Source: an uncultured Bacteroidales bacterium
GTDB lineage: Bacteria > Bacteroidota > Bacteroidia > Bacteroidales > UBA3824
Direction: 5' to 3'
DNA: 21,042 nt
Assembly: GCA_937877455.1 (NCBI GenBank)
Contig: CALFIU010000078.1
Span: 1-21,042 of the forward strand
The first letter of the stretch is position 1. Every line of letters begins with the position of its first letter. The position numbers were made by a program, and so were the translations under genes. Shown piece by piece: positions 8,566 to 15,350 of the stretch. Below the pieces are notes generated by a model, which was not told the DNA's origin, made no database searches, and was given only the letters and a program-made list of their open reading frames with translations.

Positions 8566-8597
8566 TTTGGTTAACTAAATATGTTTTATCATTTTTG
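8566..8597 (+). promoter_or_regulatory. Probable promoter of the his leader and operon
   Basis: TTTG at 8566-8569 and CATTTTTG at 8590-8597 are separated by 20 bases. The second matches the Bacteroidetes -7 element TAnnTTTG at all but the first base. The predicted start would fall about 10-15 bases before the leader-peptide ATG at 8618, exactly where an attenuator transcript should begin. Confidence 0.5.
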
Positions 8598-8617
8598 CAT
8601 CGATAACAAAACTAATA

Positions 8618-8695
8618 ATGAATTTTTATGCGTTCCATACGGTCAATATTAATCACCACCGTCATCATAGCGGTGTTGGTAGCGTATGCGGATAG
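8618..8695 (+). CDS. Histidine-rich leader peptide of the his operon attenuator
   Basis: A 25-codon reading frame upstream of hisG encodes MNFYAFHTVNINHHRHHSGV followed by GSVCG and a TAG stop. Five of 25 residues are His, four of them within the five codons at 8654-8668 (HHRHH). The stop codon (8693-8695) lies inside the 5' strand of the antiterminator described at 8685-8753. His-rich leader peptides that sense charged tRNA-His are well established in enterobacteria (hisL); this one has an unrelated sequence but the same logic. No Shine-Dalgarno is present, as is normal for this core region. A different-frame ORF starting at 8628 is not His-rich. Confidence 0.85.
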   Translation: MNFYAFHTVNINHHRHHSGVGSVCG

Positions 8696-8753
8696 CCTTG
8701 AGTTTTGTTTTTATTTTGATTTAATCAACATATAATTCAAGCCGAGCCGCATA
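8685..8753 (+). promoter_or_regulatory. Antiterminator helix of the his attenuator
   Basis: Positions 8685-8704 pair in register with 8734-8753: 17 of 20 positions pair, one as G-T, with three isolated mismatches. The 3' strand includes the whole left arm of the terminator (8739-8749), so the two structures exclude each other. A ribosome stalled at the His codons 8654-8668 would leave the 5' strand free and allow this helix. A ribosome that reaches the stop at 8693 would cover it and let the terminator form. The pairing is directly seen; the mechanism is inferred. Confidence 0.8.
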
Positions 8754-8772
8754 AAAAACGGTTCGGCTTTTT
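8739..8772 (+). terminator. Attenuator terminator before hisG
   Basis: An 11-bp stem (8739-8749 with 8759-8769, one G-T pair, arms based on AAGCCGAGCCG) with a 9-nt A-rich loop runs into five Ts at 8768-8772. It lies 60 bases before the hisG start and after the leader stop codon, so it would end transcripts before the structural genes when histidine is sufficient. Confidence 0.9.
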
Positions 8773-8831
8773 ATTTGTATGCCGCATTTGGCTAAAATAT
8801 ATAATTGAAAAAAAGAAAAAAAACAATAAAA

Positions 8832-9692
8832 ATGGAAAGATTAAAAATTGCTATTCAAAAATCAGGAAGACTTAGCGATAAGAGTATAGAACTCTTTGAA
8901 AAAGCAGGAATAAAAGTTTCTAACAATGGAAGTCGTTTGCTTTTTGCAGAAGCAGCCGATTTTCCCGTTGATATTCTCTATCTTCGCGATGATGATATTC
9001 CTCAATATGTTGCCGATGGTGTAGCTGATGCAGGAATTGTTGGTGAAAATGTAATTATCGAAACTGGCAAAGATATAAACGTTACAGAAAAACTTGGTTT
9101 TGGAAAATGTCGTTTGTCGTTGGCAGTTCCTCGTAGTGTTGATTATACTGGTTTACAATGGTTTAACGGAAAAAAAATTGCAACCACTTATCCTGTTATT
9201 CTAAAAAAAGTATTGCAAGAAAACAACATCAATGCCGATATTCATGTAATAAGTGGTAGCGTTGAAATATGCCCAGTAATTGGCTTAGCCGATGCTATCT
9301 TCGATATTGTAAGCACTGGTTCTACTCTTTTGAGCAATGGTCTTGTTGAAGTGGAAAAACTCGTTTATTCTGAGGCCGCACTTGTTACCAACAAAAAACT
9401 TTCTGATACTAAAAAAGAAATTCTTGACAAGCTTTTGTTTCGTATTCATGCTATTGCTGCAGCTAAAAGCAACAAATATATATTGCTAAACGCTCCAAAA
9501 GATAGACTTAACGATATTCTTAAACTTTTGCCGGGTATGAAAAGTCCATCTGTTTTGCCATTAGCAGAAGAAGGTTGGGTGTCGGTTCATTCTGTTGTTC
9601 AAGAAAATCGTTTTTGGGATATAATTGACGAACTCCGTGCCGCTGGTGCGCAAGGTATTCTCGTTGTTCCTATTGAAAAAATGGTGCTTTAA
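8832..9692 (+). CDS. hisG: ATP phosphoribosyltransferase, long form
   Basis: HisG joins ATP and phosphoribosyl pyrophosphate in the first committed step of histidine synthesis. I chose the ATG at 8832 (286 residues) over a TTG at 8805 because the family begins close to LKIAIQKSGRL and the extra nine codons are only lysine-rich leader. The catalytic half shows GRL near the N terminus, AGIVGENV, the FGKCRLSLAVP segment and the PRPP-binding region SGSVEICPVIGLADAI. Residues beyond about 210 form the C-terminal regulatory domain of the long form (ending AAGAQGILVVPIEKM), the region that binds histidine for feedback inhibition. No HisZ would be needed. It is the first structural gene after the attenuator, so both transcription and activity are probably controlled by histidine. 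Confidence 0.97.
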   Translation: MERLKIAIQKSGRLSDKSIELFEKAGIKVSNNGSRLLFAEAADFPVDILYLRDDDIPQYVADGVADAGIVGENVIIETGKDINVTEKLGFGKCRLSLAVPRSVDYTGLQWFNGKKIATTYPVILKKVLQENNINADIHVISGSVEICPVIGLADAIFDIVSTGSTLLSNGLVEVEKLVYSEAALVTNKKLSDTKKEILDKLLFRIHAIAAAKSNKYILLNAPKDRLNDILKLLPGMKSPSVLPLAEEGWVSVHSVVQENRFWDIIDELRAAGAQGILVVPIEKMVL

Positions 9693-9755
9693 TATTGTAA
9701 AAAAACTATCAAAGTTAGCACAAAATGTATGCTTAATGTGTAAAAAAAGAACCTA

Positions 9756-11036
9756 ATGTTTATAATTGATTATACTTCGGATTTAGATTTTGAGCAGAAG
9801 TCGCAACGTCCTGCTGCACAAATAGCCGACATTGAGCCAATTGTTCGAGATGTCCTTAAACAGGTGAAAGATGGTGGAGATGAGGCGGTGCGCAACCTTA
9901 CGTTAAAGTTCGACAAAGCTTGCCCCGAAAACTTTCTGACTTCGCAACAGGAATTTGATGAGGCTGAAAAACAAGTGTCGCAAGAATTAAAAGATGCCAT
10001 AGCTGTTGCAAAAGCTAATATAGAAAAATTTCATGCCAGCCAACTTAATCATCAGATAAAAAAAATAGAAACTTCCGAAGGCATTTTTTGTTGGCAAAAA
10101 CAAGTAGCCATTGAAAAGGTTGGAATTTATATTCCGGGAGGAAGTGCGCCGTTGTTCTCCACTGTTTTGATGCTTGGGATTCCTGCAGTGCTTGCAGGTT
10201 GTAAAGAGATTGTTCTATGTAGTCCTCCGCGTACTGGCGGAAGCATAAATCCAGTGGTGCTTTATTGTGCTAAATTGCTTGGTATAAACAAAGTTTATAA
10301 AATAGGTGGAGCACAGGCAGTTGCAGCCATGGCATACGGTACGCAGACTGTACCCAAAGTTAGCAAAATTTTTGGACCGGGCAATCGTTTTGTTACCGTT
10401 GCTAAACAACTTGTCAACTCTTCGGAAACGGCTATCGACATGCCAGCAGGTCCAAGTGAATTGGCTGTTGTTGCCGATAGTGATACTAACCCAGTTTTTG
10501 CAGCCGCTGATTTGCTTTCACAATGCGAACATGGCGCAGATAGTCAGGTTGGTTTGTTTTGTACAAGTAAAGAAAAAGCTATGCAGATTATTGCAGAGGC
10601 AGAAAAACAACTTGAAAAATTGCCACGTAAAGAAATAGCCGAAAAATCATTTGCAAATAGTTTTGCTGTTGTTGCTCCAACGCTTGAAAAGTTGATGCAT
10701 CTTAGCAATATTTGGGCACCAGAACATCTTATTATTGCAACCAACGATGCCGAAGTTGTTGCTGAACAGGTGGTTAATGCAGGCAGTGTTTTTATTGGTA
10801 GTTATGCATGCGAGAGTGCTGGAGATTATGCTTCGGGAACTAATCACACGTTGCCTACAAATGGTGCTGCTAAAGCTTATTCGGGATTGAACATGGATTC
10901 GTTTATGAAAAAAATAACGTTTCAAACAATTTCGCAACAAGGAATTTATAAAATTGGTAGGGCAATTGAGAATATGGCTGCAGCGGAACTGCTTGATGCT
11001 CACAAAAATGCTGTAACTGTTAGAATGGGCAAATAA
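9756..11036 (+). CDS. hisD: Histidinol dehydrogenase
   Basis: HisD oxidises L-histidinol to L-histidine in two NAD-dependent steps, the last reactions of the pathway. The 426-residue length is standard. Visible family motifs are GIYIPGGSAPLFSTVLM, FGPGNRFVT, MPAGPSELAVVAD, the zinc-ligand segment SQCEHGADSQ (Q256 and H259 by family comparison) and the catalytic pair in WAPEHLI (E323, H324). The C terminus with GTNHTLPTNGAAKAYSGL is also canonical. It lies 63 bases after hisG without a terminator and is in the same operon. Confidence 0.98.
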   Translation: MFIIDYTSDLDFEQKSQRPAAQIADIEPIVRDVLKQVKDGGDEAVRNLTLKFDKACPENFLTSQQEFDEAEKQVSQELKDAIAVAKANIEKFHASQLNHQIKKIETSEGIFCWQKQVAIEKVGIYIPGGSAPLFSTVLMLGIPAVLAGCKEIVLCSPPRTGGSINPVVLYCAKLLGINKVYKIGGAQAVAAMAYGTQTVPKVSKIFGPGNRFVTVAKQLVNSSETAIDMPAGPSELAVVADSDTNPVFAAADLLSQCEHGADSQVGLFCTSKEKAMQIIAEAEKQLEKLPRKEIAEKSFANSFAVVAPTLEKLMHLSNIWAPEHLIIATNDAEVVAEQVVNAGSVFIGSYACESAGDYASGTNHTLPTNGAAKAYSGLNMDSFMKKITFQTISQQGIYKIGRAIENMAAAELLDAHKNAVTVRMGK

Positions 11037-11101
11037 TAAAAAAAGTCTTATTGTTTATCCGATGGCTGCCAATTTTATAGCCATTAAATTAAAAATTTAA
11101 A

Positions 11102-12136
11102 ATGTTTGATTTACAAAAAATAATACGCAAAAATATTTGGGATATGGAAGCGTATTCTGCCGCAAGAGATTTGGTAAAAAAAGGCAACTATATTTTTTTA
11201 GATGCCAACGAAAATCCTTACGGCGTTTGGAATCGCTATCCCGACCCATTGCAGTCGGATGCCAAATCGGTGTTGGCTAAAATTAAAGGTGTTGTGCCAG
11301 AGAATATGGTAATGGGTAATGGTAGTGACGAAATTCTTGACCTTATTTATCGTATATCTTGTACACCTGGCAAAGACAATGCGGTGTCGCTTGCTCCAAG
11401 TTATGGAATGTACTACACCTTGGCGTGTTTAAACAATATCGAATTTAGAGAAGTAATGCTAAACGCCGAAACTTTTGATTTTGACCCAAACGAGGTGTTG
11501 GCAAAAACTGACGAACACACAAAATTAATTATCATCTGCAACCCCAACAACCCAACTGGCAATAGTTTCGACAACAAAAAAATCACTTATATTGCCGAAA
11601 ATTTCAACGGAATAGTAGTGATTGATGAAGCGTACAACGATTTTTCTCAACAAGAATCGTGTATAGAACAACTCAAAAATCATAGCAACATTATTGTAGT
11701 GCAGACGTTTTCAAAAGCGTGGGGGCTTGCATCGCTTCGCGCGGGAGTGGGATACATGAGTACACAAATTGCTGCTATAATTAATAAGGTGAAAATGCCA
11801 TACAACATGGACGGTTTTACTCAAAAAAGTATTTTGGAAAAACTTTCCGACATTGAGCAGTTTAAAAATACTGTAAAACTGCTTGGTGACGAGCGCAAAC
11901 GCCTTATGGAACAATTGCAAGATGTTGTTTTTATTGAGAAAATTTATCCTTCTCAAGCCAATTTCTTTATGATAAGAACATCAAAGCACAAAGAATTACA
12001 AAAATATCTACTCGACAACGGAATAATTGTTCGTAGCCGCCACACTATGCCACTTTGCCAAAATTGCATACGCATAACCGTTGGTACACCAGAACAAAAC
12101 AATATGCTTGTAGAACTTATAAAAAAATTTGCTTAA
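11102..12136 (+). CDS. hisC: Histidinol-phosphate aminotransferase
   Basis: HisC is a PLP-dependent fold-type I aminotransferase that converts imidazole-acetol phosphate and glutamate to histidinol phosphate. The 344-residue protein has the expected LDANENPYG N-terminal substrate segment, NGSDEILDL, the CNPNNPTG motif from residue 146, VIDEAYNDF, and the PLP-binding lysine in TFSKAWGLASLRAG (K205). The C-terminal arginine region reads CIRITVG. It follows hisD by 65 bases; a weak 6-bp hairpin (11062-11067 with 11079-11084) lies between them. A strong terminator follows, so the transcript ends here without hisB, hisH, hisA, hisF or hisIE. Confidence 0.97.
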   Translation: MFDLQKIIRKNIWDMEAYSAARDLVKKGNYIFLDANENPYGVWNRYPDPLQSDAKSVLAKIKGVVPENMVMGNGSDEILDLIYRISCTPGKDNAVSLAPSYGMYYTLACLNNIEFREVMLNAETFDFDPNEVLAKTDEHTKLIIICNPNNPTGNSFDNKKITYIAENFNGIVVIDEAYNDFSQQESCIEQLKNHSNIIVVQTFSKAWGLASLRAGVGYMSTQIAAIINKVKMPYNMDGFTQKSILEKLSDIEQFKNTVKLLGDERKRLMEQLQDVVFIEKIYPSQANFFMIRTSKHKELQKYLLDNGIIVRSRHTMPLCQNCIRITVGTPEQNNMLVELIKKFA

Positions 12137-12150
12137 GCATGGTATTCATA

Positions 12151-12200
12151 CACAATGCAGAACGTAGGTTTATACCAACGCCCTGCATTGTGTCTTTTTT
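12151..12200 (+). terminator. Terminator of the hisGDC operon
   Basis: A perfect 10-bp stem (12151-12160 CACAATGCAG with 12183-12192) with a 22-nt inner region is followed by TCTTTTTT. It lies 14 bases after the hisC stop codon and marks the end of the operon. The remaining space to 12416 is AT-rich and holds no gene, only a small AAATCTAA/TTAGATTT palindrome at 12301-12319. Confidence 0.85.
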
Positions 12201-12416
12201 ACGGGGGTTCTAAAAATTGCTTTTTCTACGTTGTATTTCAATCTCAAAATGCTAATTTACAATCAGTAAACTGCGCTTTTTCGAATTCATATGCCTTGAA
12301 AAATCTAATTTTTAGATTTCCCCTTTATAATATGATTACATTTTTTAACTTTTAATTAATTATTTGCAACAAAAACGGCATTTTTATTGTTTATATAATA
12401 GAAAAACAAGATTATT

Positions 12417-13232
12417 ATGCGACATTTAAAACCGTCAATACTTTTACTTTCAGCCTTTTGCGTCGGCAATGCAATGGGGCAAGACTTTGAACCATCAAGC
12501 GGAACGTTTTGTAAAGGTGAGGCAGTGGAGTTTAATATTTCCACATCGGGATTGGTGTATATCAATTTTGGCGATGGCATTGAAACAGTGGCAGATAATG
12601 CTCATTCTCAGTTTTTTCACCGTTACCAAAGCGATGGTACATACACCGTTAGCCTTCTAAATCCCGCTAATCCTTCAGAGGTGATAACATCTCACAGCAT
12701 AACAATAGCAACCGCTCCTTCTGTAACTTTGGTAGATGATTCTAAGCATGGCGAAATAACTACCAATGTTGAAAATGGCGATGGAGAATCATACAAGTGG
12801 TTTTTTAACGATAAGGAAACCCAAAACAATGCTAACTCGCTGTTTTACTTAGAGTCGGGACTATACGAAGTTGTGGTAACAAATTCAAACGGTTGTGCCG
12901 ACACTGCTCAGATACAAGTGGTGGCAAAGTCGCAAGAAAGCACCGACAGCACCGCTATTATTGTGCTTAACAACGTTTTAACTCCCGGATTGCGCGATGG
13001 AGTTAACGATATTTTGTTTATAAAAGATGTTGGCGATTACGAAAATCCTTGCATAGTAAAAATTTTTAATCGTCGTGGCAAACTTGTATATTCAAACAAT
13101 GATTATTCCAATGCTGATGGTTTTCAAGGACTTGACAGCGACGGTAACGAACTTTTTGCTGGTACTTATTATTACATAATAAAAAGTGAGGGAAGAAAAG
13201 GAATTTCCGGTTTCATTGATATTTTACGATAA
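12417..13232 (+). CDS. Secreted PKD-domain protein with type B T9SS sorting domain
   Basis: This 271-residue protein starts with a signal peptide (cleavage likely near NAMGQ). About residues 24-100 form a PKD-like beta-sandwich with FGDG at 51-54 and H-Y followed by GTYTVSL. About 101-170 look like a second Ig-like fold (YKWFFND, SGLYEVVVTNSNGC). About 182-271 match the gliding-motility-associated C-terminal domain, the type B signal recognised by type IX secretion: NVLTPGLRDGVND, VKIFNRRGKLVY, GTYYYIIKSE. It should be carried across the outer membrane and held at the surface. It is the first gene of a four-gene operon, 15 bases before a PorP/SprF-like gene. Type B cargo genes are commonly paired with such partners. 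A TTTG at 12363-12366 and a poor TATTGTTT 18 bases on may be its promoter. Confidence 0.85.
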   Translation: MRHLKPSILLLSAFCVGNAMGQDFEPSSGTFCKGEAVEFNISTSGLVYINFGDGIETVADNAHSQFFHRYQSDGTYTVSLLNPANPSEVITSHSITIATAPSVTLVDDSKHGEITTNVENGDGESYKWFFNDKETQNNANSLFYLESGLYEVVVTNSNGCADTAQIQVVAKSQESTDSTAIIVLNNVLTPGLRDGVNDILFIKDVGDYENPCIVKIFNRRGKLVYSNNDYSNADGFQGLDSDGNELFAGTYYYIIKSEGRKGISGFIDILR

Positions 13233-13247
13233 AAAAATTGCAGAAAA

Positions 13248-14849
13248 ATGTTAAAAAAAATAATCACCGGATTAATGCTTACAGCCGTTTTTTTTACGGC
13301 AAAAGCTCAAGATATGCCAATTTTCGGGCAAAATTATATCAATAGATTTTCGGTAAATCCTGCCTTTGCTGGCTATAATGGCAACACCGAAGCCTTTGTA
13401 GGATACCGTCAGAGTATGGTTGGTATTGATGGAGCCAACAAAACTATGGCTGTTGACCTTAACGGGGCTGCCAACGAAAATATGGGTTATGGTGTAAGCA
13501 TTTTAAATCAAAAATCGGGTAATTTTAATAATCTTTTTGCTTCGGTTACATACGCATACCATATTAAAATGTCTGATGATATGTCGCTTAGCCTTGCTTT
13601 ATCGCCCGCGGTGGTTCGTAATGCTTACAACATCGCAGGTGCAACAACATACGGCAATGCTGTTGACCCTGTTTTACAAAATCAAGCGGGACTTTCGGCT
13701 ACTGGGTTTGATGCAGGATTTGGTCTTATGTTTAATTGGACAAACCTTTTTGTTTCTGTGTCGTCGCCGAGACTTATTTGTAAAGATTTGGATTTTAATC
13801 CTGCTATCTATAATTACGACCGTTCTATAAATGCAGAAATTTCTTACATTTTAGAAACAGGGGATTTTGAAATAGAACCACTCGCTGATTTATGGTATGG
13901 AATGAAAGGCGGTGTCGATTATAGAGTAAGTGTCGCTGCCAAATATAAAAAACGTTTTTGGGCAATGTTGTCATACATGAATGAAGGCTACATTGGCGTT
14001 GGAATGGGAGCTGCCGCAGGAAGTAGAATTGTTGTAAACTATCAATATGAGGCTGGAACAACCGATTTGTCCAAAAATGTGTTGGGAACTCACGAAATTT
14101 CTGTCGGTTTTCTTGTTTCGCGGGCAAAAAAACGTAAATTGCCTACAATATTCCCTGACGACGAAAATGCAGTAAAACCAGAGGATAACAAAAAAGATGA
14201 TAAGTTGTTGCAAGAAACTATTAAAAAACTTAACCAAGAGGTTGAAGATCGCGAGAAAGAAATAGAACGTCTTGAAAATATGATAAAAGCGTTGCCACAA
14301 AATAGCCAAAGCAACAATCAAAATAGTTCTAACAATCAAACAAGCGAACAAAACAATAACAATCAAAGTAACAACGGTTCGCAAGAAACTGCCCAACAAC
14401 AGCAGGAAAATCAGCCTCAAAACAATGAACCACAGCAACAAGAGGTTATTGTTGAAAATCCTAAGGGTGGAGTAACAGACGAAGATAATCGTGATTTCCC
14501 AGGGCTTCCCGAATCGTCATTGAAAGGTCCTGTAACAATGTGGAACGTTTCTTTTGGTTATGGAAGTGCAAAACTACAATCGTCAACCAAAGTGGCGTTG
14601 GAACAATGTTGCGAAAACATAAAGAGAGATGGTTTAAAAGTTGTTCAAGTTGTAGCGCATTACGATGCTGTTGGCTCTGAAAAATATAACCTTAGAGTTG
14701 CAAAAATGCGCCTAAAAACCATCGAAGATTTTTTTGTTGAACATGGGGTAACTGCGCAATTTGTTCCTAAAACAGTTAAATATTCAAAAACAACATCACA
14801 TACTGAAAGATTGGCACAAAATATGTTTGAATATTATTACATTAAGTAA
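13248..14849 (+). CDS. PorP/SprF-like outer membrane protein fused to an OmpA-like peptidoglycan-binding domain
   Basis: A signal peptide (cleavage after FFTAKA) precedes a barrel-like region, about residues 20-300. It opens with PIFGQNYINRFSVNPAFAGY, the typical start of PorP/SprF type IX secretion membrane proteins, and contains MGYGVSILN and other alternating strands. A coiled coil (about 314-346) and a Gln/Asn-rich linker (about 347-410) follow. From about 429 an OmpA-like domain appears: VSFGYGSAKL, then HYDAVGSEKYN. D473 and R488 are 15 residues apart, as in the diaminopimelate-binding Asp/Arg pair of OmpA domains. The barrel half probably works with the type B cargo encoded just upstream, and the OmpA half would anchor the complex to peptidoglycan. 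The fusion is uninterrupted; the linker is what one expects between two domains. Confidence 0.85.
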   Translation: MLKKIITGLMLTAVFFTAKAQDMPIFGQNYINRFSVNPAFAGYNGNTEAFVGYRQSMVGIDGANKTMAVDLNGAANENMGYGVSILNQKSGNFNNLFASVTYAYHIKMSDDMSLSLALSPAVVRNAYNIAGATTYGNAVDPVLQNQAGLSATGFDAGFGLMFNWTNLFVSVSSPRLICKDLDFNPAIYNYDRSINAEISYILETGDFEIEPLADLWYGMKGGVDYRVSVAAKYKKRFWAMLSYMNEGYIGVGMGAAAGSRIVVNYQYEAGTTDLSKNVLGTHEISVGFLVSRAKKRKLPTIFPDDENAVKPEDNKKDDKLLQETIKKLNQEVEDREKEIERLENMIKALPQNSQSNNQNSSNNQTSEQNNNNQSNNGSQETAQQQQENQPQNNEPQQQEVIVENPKGGVTDEDNRDFPGLPESSLKGPVTMWNVSFGYGSAKLQSSTKVALEQCCENIKRDGLKVVQVVAHYDAVGSEKYNLRVAKMRLKTIEDFFVEHGVTAQFVPKTVKYSKTTSHTERLAQNMFEYYYIK

Positions 14850-14857
14850 TGTAAAAG

Positions 14858-15337
14858 ATGAAAAAATTAATCAACATATTATTTTCTTTAGTAGTTGTTG
14901 TTATTTTTACAACTGCTGTTAATGCTCAAACTATTGCTGTTGCAAATACCTCGGCTGCTGCTAATAGCTTTAAAACCAATGGTATAACTTATTCTTTTTC
15001 TGTCAATAGCATTAGTATGGGGTATGCGGTTGTAAAAAATACAAATCCACAAAACAATAATTTAAGCCAACAAAACAATACAGATAGTAAAATAAAAATT
15101 GCTGCTTATCCAAATCCCTTTACCACAACATTAAAAATCACTTACCCACAGTCTGATTTACAGATGCACCCAATTGTAAAAATGGTTAACGCATCGGGAA
15201 AAAGTTTTAATGTTAATTTTTCGCAAATAGACGACGGAACGTTGGAAATTTTTGTAGAAAATTTGCCACAAGGCACTTATGTTGTGTATATTTGCGATGG
15301 TAAAAAAACTTATAGCATAAAAGCAGTTAAACTTTAA
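14858..15337 (+). CDS. Small secreted protein with type A T9SS sorting domain
   Basis: This 159-residue protein has a signal peptide (about residues 1-23, ending VNAQ), then about 55 residues rich in Asn, Gln and Ser with no recognised domain. From about 78 a type A T9SS C-terminal domain follows: AAYPNPF with Tyr84, LKITYP, VKMVNASGKSF, LPQGTYVVYI and a final KAVKL. The sorting domain therefore makes up half of the mature protein. The gene starts 8 bases after the PorP/OmpA fusion gene and ends 13 bases before the fibre gene, so it is in the same operon. Its role is unknown; it may be a small surface subunit or a modifier of the neighbouring fibre. Confidence 0.8.
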   Translation: MKKLINILFSLVVVVIFTTAVNAQTIAVANTSAAANSFKTNGITYSFSVNSISMGYAVVKNTNPQNNNLSQQNNTDSKIKIAAYPNPFTTTLKITYPQSDLQMHPIVKMVNASGKSFNVNFSQIDDGTLEIFVENLPQGTYVVYICDGKKTYSIKAVKL

Positions 15338-15350
15338 AAACTTTTTAGCC

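Noticed and set aside
8628..8735. Alternative 35-codon hydrophobic ORF overlapping the his leader in another frame
   Set aside because: It encodes no histidine and runs through the antiterminator into the spacer. The 8618 frame has the His run and a correctly placed stop codon.
8805..8831. TTG start extending hisG by nine codons
   Set aside because: The added residues are almost all lysine and threonine from an A-rich leader, and the ATG at 8832 places the conserved LKIAIQKSGRL start where HisG proteins normally begin.
12301..12319. AAATCTAA/TTAGATTT hairpin before the PKD gene
   Set aside because: Only 8 bp of AT-rich stem without a T tract on the forward strand; such palindromes are expected by chance in DNA of this composition.
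12155..12355. 66-codon ORF in the space after hisC
   Set aside because: It starts inside the terminator hairpin, has no start-site context and its composition is like the surrounding non-coding DNA.
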